Assembly (NCBI GenBank): GCA_018064665.1
Contig: JAGHUV010000019.1
Location: 1-64,000, forward strand
Length of the DNA stretch: 64,000 nt
Direction: 5' to 3'
Source: Candidatus Crickella caballi
GTDB taxonomy: Bacteria; Bacillota; Clostridia; Peptostreptococcales; Anaerovoracaceae
Numbering within the stretch: the stretch's first letter is position 1; every line of letters starts with the position of its first letter. Below, in pieces: positions 44,526 to 53,278 of the stretch. The notes below the pieces were generated by a model. It was not told where the DNA came from. It made no database searches and saw only the letters and a program-made list of their open reading frames with translations. Made by a program: the position numbers and the translations under genes.

Positions 44526-46184
44526 TTATTTCTTCCAGCTGCTCTTCAGGCCAACGATGCTGTTGAAGACCTTCTCTTCGTCAGTTGTCAGCTTGCAGTC
44601 AGCAATGTAGTAGCCCTTACGGAAGAACTGGAATCTATCCTCAGGCTTTACTTCCTTAACGCTTGGTTCAGCATAGCCCCATGTGTCGATCTTGCTCTCA
44701 GGGTTGAACTCGAGCTCACCGGTCTCTTCGTTCTCGATGTTGAGATAGCTGTACTCTCTGATTGCGATCTTCTCAGCTGTGCTTGCCTCTACGAAGTGGA
44801 TAGTACCCTTGACTTTGCGCTCGCAGGTACCGCCGCTCTTAGTCTCAGGATCGTATGTGCAGTGAAGCTCCTTGATGCTGCCGTCTTCATTCTTAACGAC
44901 CTCATTGCAGGTAATATAGTATGCGCCCTTAAGACGAACTTCGTTGCCTGGGAAGAGTCTGAAGTACTTCTTTGCAGGTACCTCCATAAAGTCATCTCCG
45001 TCGATCCATATCTCACGGCCAAACGGAATCTCTCTTGTTCCGAGTGACTCGTTCTTGCTGTTGTTCTCTAAAGTGCACATCTCGATCTGTCCTTCCGGAT
45101 AGTTGTCGATGATAACCTTGACAGGGTTGGTAACAACATTGATTGCCGGTACCTTCTCCTGCAGGTCTTCTCTTACGCACTGCTCGAGCTGAGCGATATC
45201 GATAGTGGAATCAGCCTTGGAAACACCGATGTCATTGCAGAACTTACGGAGTGCCTCAGGTGTGTATCCTCTACGACGAACGCCCGCCAGTGTTGACATA
45301 CGCGGGTCATCCCAGCCTTCTACCTTGCCCTCATCAACAAGACGCTTCAGGAAACGCTTGCTCATGATCATAGTAGTGATGTTCAGACGTGCAAACTCGA
45401 TCTGTCTTGGTGGGTTTGGCCAGAAACCAACTTCCTGGAGTACCCAGTCGTACAGAGGTCTGTGGTCCTCAAACTCCAGTGTGCAGATGGAGTGAGTGAT
45501 ACCCTCGATAGCATCCTCGATTGGGTGTGCAAAATCGTAGTTAGGGTAGATACACCACTTGTCTCCTGTATTGTGGTGAGTTGCATGAACTACTCTGTAG
45601 ATAACAGGGTCTCTCATGTTGATGTTAGGCGATGCCATATCGATCTTAGCTCTCAGGCAGATCTCCTTGTCTGCGAACTCGCCTGCTTTCATTCTCTCGA
45701 AAAGCTCAAGGCTCTCTTCGATAGGTCTGTTCCTGTATGGACTCTCCTGACCCGGTTGAGTAAGGGTTCCTCTGGTCTCTCTGATCTGATCTGGGGTAAG
45801 TTGGCATACGTAAGCTTTGCCCTTCTTGATGAGTTCAACTGCAGCTTCGTACATAGTGTCAAAATAATCAGATGCCCAAAGTCTCTCATTCCACTCGAAA
45901 CCAAGCCAACGAACGTCAGCCTCGATTGAGTTGATGAACTCGATGTCTTCCTTCTCAGGATTGGTATCATCGTATCTCAGGTTGCACTTTCCGCCATACT
46001 TAAGAGCGGATCCAAAATTCAGGCACAGGGACTTAGCATGTCCGATATGCAGATAACCGTTAGGTTCCGGTGGGAATCTTGTGATTATCTCCTTGTGCTT
46101 GCCGGTGGCCAGGTCTTCATCGATAATGTCGTGAATGAAGTTTCCCGCCATCTCCTTATATTCTTCTACTGTAGCTTTTGCCAT
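44526..46184 (-). CDS. glnS: Glutaminyl-tRNA synthetase
   Basis: The protein has 552 residues. '[23 protein letters not shown]' carries the HIGH motif and '[15 protein letters not shown]' the KMSKS-equivalent. 'NIAQLEQC' and the C-terminal anticodon-binding beta barrels are normal. It charges tRNA-Gln directly. Many Firmicutes use GatCAB transamidation in place of GlnRS, so its presence here is a small point of note. GGAGG lies upstream of the ATG. It is divergent from the hydrogenase-like gene. Confidence 0.97.
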   Translation of the reverse strand: MAKATVEEYKEMAGNFIHDIIDEDLATGKHKEIITRFPPEPNGYLHIGHAKSLCLNFGSALKYGGKCNLRYDDTNPEKEDIEFINSIEADVRWLGFEWNERLWASDYFDTMYEAAVELIKKGKAYVCQLTPDQIRETRGTLTQPGQESPYRNRPIEESLELFERMKAGEFADKEICLRAKIDMASPNINMRDPVIYRVVHATHHNTGDKWCIYPNYDFAHPIEDAIEGITHSICTLEFEDHRPLYDWVLQEVGFWPNPPRQIEFARLNITTMIMSKRFLKRLVDEGKVEGWDDPRMSTLAGVRRRGYTPEALRKFCNDIGVSKADSTIDIAQLEQCVREDLQEKVPAINVVTNPVKVIIDNYPEGQIEMCTLENNSKNESLGTREIPFGREIWIDGDDFMEVPAKKYFRLFPGNEVRLKGAYYITCNEVVKNEDGSIKELHCTYDPETKSGGTCERKVKGTIHFVEASTAEKIAIREYSYLNIENEETGELEFNPESKIDTWGYAEPSVKEVKPEDRFQFFRKGYYIADCKLTTDEEKVFNSIVGLKSSWKK

Positions 46185-46254
46185 TTTCTTACCTCCCAGT
46201 CAGTAATTTACATAGATAAAATATTATACCACGATATCACTGAAAAATGACAGC

Positions 46255-46296
46255 AAACTTACACAGTTTTCCGTTAAACTTACACCGTTTTCCAGT
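46255..46296. repeat. Tandem 21-bp direct repeat, candidate operator
   Basis: AAACTTACACAGTTTTCCGT plus one base (46255-46275) is directly followed by a copy (46276-46296) differing at three of 21 positions. The spacing equals two DNA turns. It lies in the divergent gap between glnS and the hydrogenase-like gene. Confidence 0.7.
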
Positions 46297-46320
46297 AAAA
46301 TCATGACTTAAAAAGAACCT

Positions 46321-46348
46321 TTGCAGCTTCGAATTATGTTATTATAAA
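46321..46348 (+). promoter_or_regulatory. Promoter of the hydrogenase-like sensor gene
   Basis: TTGCAG (46321-46326) and TATAAA (46343-46348) are 16 bp apart. TTGGAGG follows and the ATG is at 46367. Confidence 0.6.
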
Positions 46349-46366
46349 AGTGTTGGAGGTAACAAA

Positions 46367-48136
46367 ATGCAACATCCTATTTATACAGAAATATCTAACT
46401 GCCGCGACTGCTACAAATGCCTTCGCAGCTGCCCTGTTAAAGCTATTCAGATCAAAGATGCTCGTGCGCTCATCGTTCCGGAACGCTGCACCTGGTGTGG
46501 CACCTGTGTTGATGCCTGCCCTAACAACGTAAAACAGCTCAGGAACGATATCGACAATGCCAATCTGCTTCTCAAAACAAGAAGCAAGGTCATCGCATCC
46601 ATCGCTCCGTCCTTCGTATCGGAGTTTGACGGCTATGCGGATAATCTGATAAGAGCTTTGTACAGGCTGGGATTTACAGCCGTATCCGAGACCGCAATAG
46701 GCGCTACAATCGTATCGCGTGCGCTGGATATCTATGCAGAGGAACACGGAAGTGCTCCGTTCATTTCGACGGCCTGCCCTTCTGTAGTTGAGCTTGTCAA
46801 TAAATACATACCGGAGCAGGTAAAGAATCTTGCACCTGTGCCTTCGCCTCTTCAGACTCACTGCGCATATCTGCGTGAGCTGTACGGAAATGACATAGGC
46901 ATAGTATTTATAGGACCATGCATCGCCAAGAAGAAGGAAGCCGACCTTCATCCGGGTTACCCTAATGTTGCACTCACCTTCCTCGAGCTGCGTCAGTGGC
47001 TTGAAGAAGAAAATATACAGCTTGATACAATCGATACCGGAATTGCGGTTGACCTCGTGCCGGCACGTGCAGGCAAAGCAACCGTTTATCCTATCGAGAA
47101 CGGTCAGATCGAAACTTCCGGGCTGTGGATGAATCGTTTTCTCGAAAGCGACGCTATATCCGCATCCGGAATCGATCAGCTTCGTCCATCACTCAGCAAT
47201 GCCATTGACGGCACCTTCCTTGAAGCCTTGAACTGCAGTGGCGGATGCATCAACGGACCGGGAACAACGCGAACCGGATCACTTCTCTCACGCAAAAAGG
47301 CTCTTACTGATTATGTAATTGCACGACTTGATGAAGAGAACCTATTCGAAGGAGATGAAGCTTTCTCGCGCAAGGTTCTTGAAGAAGGCTACGGCATCTT
47401 AATGGGAAGCAATCCTGTGATCAAACCTGTAGAGGACAAGGAATATACCGACGAAGAAATCGAAAGAGCTCTGCTCAGACTCGGCAAGCACGGACGAGAG
47501 GACGAGCTTAACTGCGGAGGCTGTGGCTATCAGACCTGCAGGGATACGGCCAAAGCCCTTCTTGCAGGACTTGCTGAGCCCGAAATGTGCGTAACCAAGA
47601 TGCGTAAGGAAGCTGAAAGCAAGGTGGACATTCTTCTTTCAACTATTCCTAGTGGAGTTGTAATCGTAGATAGCGAGCTTAATATTGCAGATTGCAACAA
47701 GCGCTTTGTAGATATTTTCGAAGACTATCCTGAGAGCTTCCTTGATGCCGAAGGACTTAAGTCCTTCAGAGGAACTCCGATATCTGCCTTCGTACCATGG
47801 GCTGAAAAGTTCAGCGACCAGTTCTACATGTCCAAGCCGGCACAGTATCGTTTCAAGCACAGAGGCAAGGTCATGAGAGTAACCTTCTTCCTTGTGGAGA
47901 ACAAGAGACTGCTCGGTGCACTTTTCGATGACATCACAACGCCTACAGTAAGACGTGAAGCCGTTGTTAATAAGGCAGAGGACGTAATAATCAAATCGCT
48001 CAGCACTGTACAGCAGATTGCATCCCTCCTCGGTGAGAACGCAGCCGAGACAGAAATCGTACTGAACTCCATCATCGAAGAGTTCAACGTGCAGTCAGAT
48101 ACATCCTCCGACTACGGACTGATTGAAGAAAACTAG
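46367..48136 (+). CDS. Sensory-type [FeFe]-hydrogenase-like protein with PAS domain (HydS-like)
   Basis: The protein has 589 residues. Two N-terminal [4Fe-4S] ferredoxin sites (CxxCxxCxxxC at 12-22 and 41-51) precede an H-cluster domain (about 75-345). A further Fe-S motif (Cys383, Cys386, Cys391, with Cys408) and a PAS domain (about 420-530) follow. The H-cluster loops are TACP (135-138), GPC (183-185) and CSGGC (290-294), keeping the ligands. The proton-relay Cys of TSCCP is Ala136 and the Met of MPC is Gly183, as in sensory HydS proteins. It likely senses H2 or redox state and signals to the phosphatase encoded next. Confidence 0.9.
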   Translation: MQHPIYTEISNCRDCYKCLRSCPVKAIQIKDARALIVPERCTWCGTCVDACPNNVKQLRNDIDNANLLLKTRSKVIASIAPSFVSEFDGYADNLIRALYRLGFTAVSETAIGATIVSRALDIYAEEHGSAPFISTACPSVVELVNKYIPEQVKNLAPVPSPLQTHCAYLRELYGNDIGIVFIGPCIAKKKEADLHPGYPNVALTFLELRQWLEEENIQLDTIDTGIAVDLVPARAGKATVYPIENGQIETSGLWMNRFLESDAISASGIDQLRPSLSNAIDGTFLEALNCSGGCINGPGTTRTGSLLSRKKALTDYVIARLDEENLFEGDEAFSRKVLEEGYGILMGSNPVIKPVEDKEYTDEEIERALLRLGKHGREDELNCGGCGYQTCRDTAKALLAGLAEPEMCVTKMRKEAESKVDILLSTIPSGVVIVDSELNIADCNKRFVDIFEDYPESFLDAEGLKSFRGTPISAFVPWAEKFSDQFYMSKPAQYRFKHRGKVMRVTFFLVENKRLLGALFDDITTPTVRREAVVNKAEDVIIKSLSTVQQIASLLGENAAETEIVLNSIIEEFNVQSDTSSDYGLIEEN

Positions 48137-48178
48137 AAAGCATAATCGGGTCTATCGGAGCCCGAAGCAAAGGATTAT

Positions 48179-49399
48179 ATGAACAACGTTTGCATTGATA
48201 TAGATTACTCACAAATTTATAAACATGGACAGAAGATTGGCGGCGATGTCTTCCTGCTTAGCAGAAACGACGATAAGACAAGAATCGTTGCTACTCTTTC
48301 CGACGGCCTGGGCAGCGGTGTCAAAGCCAACGTGCTTGCTTCAATGACCGCGCACATGGGTCACAAGTTTTCATTCTCCCCTATGAGGCTTTCGCACTCT
48401 GCGGAGATTATAATGGATACCCTTCCTGTCGATAAGGAAATGGGCATAAGCTATGCGACCTTCACAATAGCGCACATTGAATATACACCGAACAAGGACC
48501 GTATTCAGGTGGGACTGGTGGAGTATGACAATCCTGACAGCCTCCGTTTTCATGATGCGGAACCTGTCGTATGGTCCAAGAAATCCAACAAGCTCCATCG
48601 TAAGGCTGCTGTCAAAGAAGAAATCGTTCGCTATTCCTCCTTCCCTATGGAGAGCGGCGACAGACTTATTTTCTTCAGCGATGGTGTAGCTCAGTCCGGT
48701 GTAAGCCTCGGACCTGACAATGTCGGAAGCATGGAAGTAGGCACTAAAGGCTGGGGAACCGCAAATGTCCGCAGATTCGTTGCCCGAATGCTGCAGGAAA
48801 ATCCTGATATTTCTTCAAGAGATCTCTCAAGAGCCATCGTTACGCAGGCATACCAGTATGATAATTACAAAGCCAATGACGATATCACCTGTGCAGTAAT
48901 TAGTGTGCACAAGCCTCGTCGCACCCTTATCATAACAGGCGCGCCTCGTCTCAAGGACTACGACCCTCAGCTCGCTGAGCTCGCAAGAAATTATGACGGA
49001 AACATTATTGTCTGCGGTGGAACAACTGCCAAGATCGTAGCCAGAGAGATGGGAGTTCCGCTCACACCGGACAAGGCATCTTCGGGAAGTCTTCCTCCAT
49101 CAAGCTGTATAGAGGGAATCGACCTCGTTACCGAAGGTATGGTTACTCTTACAGAAATTGCAGACAGACTTGAAAAGCACACGCTTCTTAAAGAAATGCC
49201 GGAGGATGCCGCCAAGAGATTTATCAAGATAATGAGACAGACAGACCAGGTAGAATTCGTTGTCGGCACCAAGATCAATGATGCGGCAGAAGATAACGTT
49301 ACAGTTGCCAACTTCGGAATCAGAATTCCACTCGTCGCAAGACTGAAGAGAATACTTGAAGAACGCTATCTTCTGGAGGTTGATGTAAGATATCTTTAA
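48179..49399 (+). CDS. SpoIIE-type PP2C serine phosphatase
   Basis: The protein has 406 residues. The PP2C/SpoIIE core lies at about 20-245: 'IVATLSDGLGSGVKANVLASM' (metal-binding Asp-Gly), 'DRLIFFSDGVAQSG' and 'DDITCAVISV'. A C-terminal region (about 250-406) with 'YDGNIIVCGGTTAKIVAREMG' has no recognised family. The gene follows the hydrogenase-like sensor by 42 bp with AAAGGA before the ATG. This gene pair is known for sensory [FeFe]-hydrogenases, so it should be the output protein that dephosphorylates a partner. The partner is not in the window. Confidence 0.9.
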   Translation: MNNVCIDIDYSQIYKHGQKIGGDVFLLSRNDDKTRIVATLSDGLGSGVKANVLASMTAHMGHKFSFSPMRLSHSAEIIMDTLPVDKEMGISYATFTIAHIEYTPNKDRIQVGLVEYDNPDSLRFHDAEPVVWSKKSNKLHRKAAVKEEIVRYSSFPMESGDRLIFFSDGVAQSGVSLGPDNVGSMEVGTKGWGTANVRRFVARMLQENPDISSRDLSRAIVTQAYQYDNYKANDDITCAVISVHKPRRTLIITGAPRLKDYDPQLAELARNYDGNIIVCGGTTAKIVAREMGVPLTPDKASSGSLPPSSCIEGIDLVTEGMVTLTEIADRLEKHTLLKEMPEDAAKRFIKIMRQTDQVEFVVGTKINDAAEDNVTVANFGIRIPLVARLKRILEERYLLEVDVRYL

Positions 49400-49427
49400 A
49401 TGTCGGTAGAGAAGAATTCTTGACTCT

Positions 49428-49712
49428 ATGCCCTCACTTTTGGAACATGAATCGCTAGAAGCCTTGATTTTAAATTCAATAATTCCAATCTCATTCAACC
49501 AAAGGTGATACGAGTCGTCTTTCAACTTTGATGTATGGTTCTGTTTTGGAATTTTTTTCTGTAATATCAAGCGTTTGCGCGTTTCCAATTCCAATTCCAT
49601 CCGAGAACACGCCCCTTGAAGCAATCTTTAGAGGGCTCGCACAGGTTGGGATTGGAATTTTTCATTTTATTTTCAAGGGTTTCAGGGTTTCATGTTCCAA
49701 AAGTGAGGGCAT
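49428..49712. mobile_element. 285-bp MITE-like element, copy 2
   Basis: Same length as copy 1 and inverted relative to it. The terminal repeats (49428-49451 and 49689-49712) match the 24 bp of copy 1. About 75 bp at each end are similar, while the middle diverges. Two hairpins bounded by AATTCCAA/TTGGAATT occupy the same places (49481-49488 with 49546-49553, and 49587-49595 with 49651-49659). The central conserved block is TCAAGCGTTTGCGCG (49567-49581). It begins 29 bp after the phosphatase gene. No ORF is inside. Confidence 0.85.
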
Positions 49713-49802
49713 TCATATATTTTGAATCAACTATAACGAGAAGATGAAAAAACTTTCCCATGCAATGGCGGGGGTTTATTCGCGCTTAAGCTTCAATTAA
49801 AA

Positions 49803-49830
49803 AAGGATTCGGGAAAATTCCCGAATCCCT
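49803..49830 (-). terminator. Intrinsic terminator after iorB
   Basis: GGATTCGGGAA and TTCCCGAATCC (49805-49828) form an 11-bp stem. On the minus strand TTTTTT follows. It may also stop plus-strand transcripts. Confidence 0.8.
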
Positions 49831-49880
49831 TTTGATTAGTGCTTAATTACAGTTCGTAACCTATTACAAATTGCAACTTA

Positions 49881-50456
49881 TTACAGCTCGTAGCCTGCGT
49901 GGAAAGCCTTCTTGTTCAGTTCTGCGAACTTAGGCTTTACGTTAGCCTCTACCTCTGCATCCCAGTCAATGTCATCAAGTCCGCCGAGAGCCTTTACGAG
50001 TGCTCCGAGCAGTACTACGTTCATTGCCTTAGGATTTCCGAGTTCCTTAGCAACCTCGCCTGCCTTGAAAGAAAGTACATCGCACTTGCTTGAAAGCTCT
50101 TCGAGGATTCCTTCAGGATACTCTGCAGCGCCAACGTTTACAGGAAGTGGGTTGATCTCGAAATCGTTAACAACCATCTTGCCGCCCTGCTTCAGGTAGT
50201 CCAAATATCTCAGTGCTTCCATTTTCTCGAAAGCAACGATAACGTCTGCTGAACCCTTACCAACGATAGGTGAGTAAACCTTCTCGCCGAATCTAACCTG
50301 TGTGGATACTGATCCACCTCTCTGGGACATTCCGTGAACCTCAGACATCTTAACGTCGTAACCAGCCTTCATAAGACCTGTAGTCAGGATCTTACTTGCC
50401 AGGATAGTTCCCTGTCCGCCTACTCCTACCAGGAGGATATTCTTTACTTCACTCAT
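49881..50456 (-). CDS. iorB: Indolepyruvate:ferredoxin oxidoreductase, beta subunit
   Basis: The protein has 191 residues. 'NILLVGVGGQGTILASKILTTGLMKAGYDVKMSEVHGMSQRGGSVSTQVRFG' is the gamma/beta-type domain of 2-oxoacid:ferredoxin oxidoreductases. It works with IorA to oxidise aryl pyruvates from aromatic amino acids, giving acyl-CoA, CO2 and reduced ferredoxin. Its start overlaps the iorA stop by one base. Confidence 0.95.
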   Translation of the reverse strand: MSEVKNILLVGVGGQGTILASKILTTGLMKAGYDVKMSEVHGMSQRGGSVSTQVRFGEKVYSPIVGKGSADVIVAFEKMEALRYLDYLKQGGKMVVNDFEINPLPVNVGAAEYPEGILEELSSKCDVLSFKAGEVAKELGNPKAMNVVLLGALVKALGGLDDIDWDAEVEANVKPKFAELNKKAFHAGYEL

Positions 50457-52246
50457 TATAATGTCACCTCCTCAATTGCATCAAATGGGCATACCTGCTT
50501 GCATACTGTGCAGCCGTTGCAGCTTGTTGTATCGATAACTACCTGATCCTTGGAGTTGATGAGTCCAGGGCATCCTGTTGTCTTTACGCAAACCTTGCAG
50601 TTCTTGCACTTGTCCTGATCGATCTTGCACTGTGTCTTGTGCAGAGTTGGGAACTCGTCAATATCCTGCTGGCTGAACTTCTTAAGAACACATGGCCATC
50701 TTGTAATAAGAACAGTTGGCTCGTCCTTTGGCAGGAGCTCGTCCATTGCTGCTTCTACTTCGTCGAGGTGGTTAGGGTTAACTACCTTGATATTCTCTTC
50801 CTTGATGCCGATAGCCTTGCAGAGTGCAGGGATATCAACTTCGCTTGCCTCCTGACCCATCAGTGTGAAACCTGTTCCAGGGTTCTGCTGGTGTCCTGTC
50901 ATACCTGTGATTCTGTTGTCCAGGATGATGTTCAGGTTGCTGCCCTTGTTGTAAGCAGCGTCCATCAGGGAGTTAACGCCTGTGTGGAAGAATGTGGAGT
51001 CTCCGAGGATGGAAACAACCTTAGTATCCTTGCCTGCATTTCTGAGAGCAATGGATGCACCATGTCCCTGTGAAAGGGAAGCGCCCATGCAAATGCAAGT
51101 GTGAATTGCGTTCAGAGGTGCTGCGGAACCAAGAGTATAGCATCCGATATCTCCTGTCATCATGATGCTCTGCTTCTTTGCCTTCTTAGCGAGTACATAG
51201 AAGAGTCCTCTGTGAGGGCAACCAGCGCAAAGTGCAGGAGGTCTTGCAACAACCTGCTTGTCAGTTGTGTAAGTCTCAGGAACTTCGTTGAAGAATGCCT
51301 TACGAACGATGTCAGTGTTGAGCTCGTCGAATCTAGGAACTACGTCCTTGCCTGTGCACTCGATTCCGAGAATCTTAACCTGCTCTTCGATGTATGGATC
51401 CATCTCTTCTACGATATATACCTTGTCAACCTTTGAACAGAAATCCTCAACCAGCTTGTTAGGGAACGGGAATGTGAGACCCAGCTTGAGGTAGCTTGCG
51501 TCATCTCCGAATGTCTCTCTTGCATACTGGTAGGATACGCCGGATGTGATAACACCGATCTTAGTGTCGCCCATCTCTACTCTGTTGAATTCACAATCAC
51601 ATGCAAATTCTCTTGCAGCAGCGATTCTTGTCTCCAGAGTTGCTCTCAGCTTCTTAGCGTTAGCTGGAACTGTTACATACTTCTGGATCTTTGGTTCATA
51701 ATCTGGAACCTCAGCCTCTTCTCTCTCGCCCAGCTCAACAATGCCCTTGGAGTGGCATACTCTTGTTGTAACGTGCATGAGAACAGGCATATCCATCTTC
51801 TCTGAAAGTGCAAATGCCTTCTTCATGAAATCATGAGCTTCCTGTGAATCGGATGGCTCGAGCATCAGCAGCCTTGCTGCCTTAGCCTGATTTCTGTTAT
51901 CCTGTTCATTCTGTGAACTGTGCTGTCCCGGATCGTCAGCAACTACCATTACGAAGCCGCCTGTTACGCCTGTATATGCGAATGTGTAAATTGGGTCTGC
52001 AGCAACGTTCATTCCTACGTGCTTCATAGCGCAGAAAGATCTTGCGCCTGCGATTGATGCACCAATTGCTGCCTCTGCAGCAACCTTCTCGTTAGGAGCC
52101 CACTCGGAGTAAACTGCTTCTCCGTACTGTGGCATATTTTCGAGAATTTCTGTACTTGGTGTTCCCGGATAAGCTGAAGCAAATCTTGCGCCGCCTTCAT
52201 AAGCACCGCGAGCGATAGCTTCGTTTCCGGACATAATTACCTTCAT
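50456..52246 (-). CDS. iorA: Indolepyruvate:ferredoxin oxidoreductase, alpha subunit
   Basis: The protein has 596 residues. The pyrimidine-binding domain begins 'GNEAIARGAYEGGARFASAYPGTPSTEIL'. The TPP-binding domain holds 'CAGCPHRGLFYVL', 'TGDIGCYTLG' and 'GDSTFFHTGVNSLMDAAYNKGSNLNIILDN'. Two C-terminal [4Fe-4S] sites are CKNCKVCVKTTGCP and CNGCTVCKQVCP. It catalyses the decarboxylating oxidation in aromatic amino-acid fermentation. The ATG at 52246 with AAGGAGG upstream is chosen over an earlier start at 52303. Confidence 0.96.
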   Translation of the reverse strand: MKVIMSGNEAIARGAYEGGARFASAYPGTPSTEILENMPQYGEAVYSEWAPNEKVAAEAAIGASIAGARSFCAMKHVGMNVAADPIYTFAYTGVTGGFVMVVADDPGQHSSQNEQDNRNQAKAARLLMLEPSDSQEAHDFMKKAFALSEKMDMPVLMHVTTRVCHSKGIVELGEREEAEVPDYEPKIQKYVTVPANAKKLRATLETRIAAAREFACDCEFNRVEMGDTKIGVITSGVSYQYARETFGDDASYLKLGLTFPFPNKLVEDFCSKVDKVYIVEEMDPYIEEQVKILGIECTGKDVVPRFDELNTDIVRKAFFNEVPETYTTDKQVVARPPALCAGCPHRGLFYVLAKKAKKQSIMMTGDIGCYTLGSAAPLNAIHTCICMGASLSQGHGASIALRNAGKDTKVVSILGDSTFFHTGVNSLMDAAYNKGSNLNIILDNRITGMTGHQQNPGTGFTLMGQEASEVDIPALCKAIGIKEENIKVVNPNHLDEVEAAMDELLPKDEPTVLITRWPCVLKKFSQQDIDEFPTLHKTQCKIDQDKCKNCKVCVKTTGCPGLINSKDQVVIDTTSCNGCTVCKQVCPFDAIEEVTL

Positions 52247-52324
52247 AAAATATATCCTCCTTAAAATGTTCAATGCCTTTAGGCCATCAGTTTTGAACCT
52301 CATAACATTATATAAACAAATGAA

Positions 52325-52352
52325 AAGATAGTCAATGAGACTTGACTATCTT
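52325..52352 (-). terminator. Intrinsic terminator downstream of the pentapeptide-repeat gene
   Basis: AAGATAGTCA (52325-52334) pairs with TGACTATCTT (52343-52352). On the minus strand TTTTC follows. It separates the upstream operon from iorA. Confidence 0.7.
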
Positions 52353-52439
52353 AACCCTTGTAAATTGTATTTTTTCGCTGGATTTTCAGTGCTTTTCAGC
52401 CGTGTGCGAGGCTTGTATTTTACTCCGTAATATGTACTT

Positions 52440-53267
52440 CTATTTCGACTGATAATCCACGCACTGCTGCCTGTCAAGGAAGAAGTGAATGCCCGGAGAA
52501 GAATCCTTCCATCTATCCTCCTGGAATCCGTTTGCAGGCTCCAGCCACTGACCTCTTTCATAGTAGAAATCAGGATCCACAGTCGACTGTGCCCAGTCAA
52601 ACTCTTCGGTCTCATCGATCGATTTGATCGTAAGGACCTTGACCTTTGAAGCCCTACCTGTCTCCATCGCTGCCATGCAGCGTTTAGCGTCAGCAGGAAC
52701 CAGCATCTGAACAACTCTCAAGTCGGTACAGCATTTCCATGCGATAAAAGCTCCCTCTTCAGGACAGCTCATTTTGTACCAGCGAGTCCTGTCATCATAT
52801 ATGACCTTGTCCTGATTATGTGCATCCTCGAGCACCGAAGCATAGATATCGCTTCCGGAAATATCTATTCCTTCCATGTCATTATATCTGAAGCTTACAG
52901 CTCTCGACATAGAATTCGTCAGCTTGAGATTGCGAATGTCGCAGTCATAGAATGCAACATGGTCAGCTTTGCAGTTGTTCATAATCGCGCCGTTGAGATT
53001 GCAGTTCTCGAAGCTTGCCTTGTACATGTCAAGATTGCTGAGGTCCCAGCCCTGAAGATTCATATTCTTAAACTTCACCTCACGCAAATCGTGCTTGGTG
53101 TCTTTGATATACTCTGTGGAAGACTTACCTGATGCATTGTCCATAGCATCACGCTTTGCAAGCTCTTCCCTTAGCTCGTCCTCCGACTCGATCACACGAG
53201 GGTCCGGATTTGGGCGAAAGCTCATCGTTTCTTCATAGAAATCTTTTTCAGACAGGTTCAGTTCCAT
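52440..53267 (-). CDS. Pentapeptide-repeat protein with DUF5758-like C-terminus
   Basis: The protein has 275 residues. Residues about 58-150 form pentapeptide repeats ('VKFKNMNLQGWDLSNLDMYKASFENCNLNGAIMNNCKADHVAFYDCDIRNLKL'-type, with N/D-L at every fifth place). The C-terminal part has 'EEGAFIAWKCCTDLRVVQMLVPADAKRC', which resembles DUF5758. No enzymatic residues are known. It starts 11 bp after the ornithine-racemase-like gene stop and should be cotranscribed. Confidence 0.82.
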   Translation of the reverse strand: MELNLSEKDFYEETMSFRPNPDPRVIESEDELREELAKRDAMDNASGKSSTEYIKDTKHDLREVKFKNMNLQGWDLSNLDMYKASFENCNLNGAIMNNCKADHVAFYDCDIRNLKLTNSMSRAVSFRYNDMEGIDISGSDIYASVLEDAHNQDKVIYDDRTRWYKMSCPEEGAFIAWKCCTDLRVVQMLVPADAKRCMAAMETGRASKVKVLTIKSIDETEEFDWAQSTVDPDFYYERGQWLEPANGFQEDRWKDSSPGIHFFLDRQQCVDYQSK

Positions 53268-53278
53268 ATCAATTGCCT

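Noticed and set aside
46334..46951. 205-codon minus-strand ORF
   Set aside because: Antisense to the 5' end of the hydrogenase-like gene and covers its promoter; no domain.
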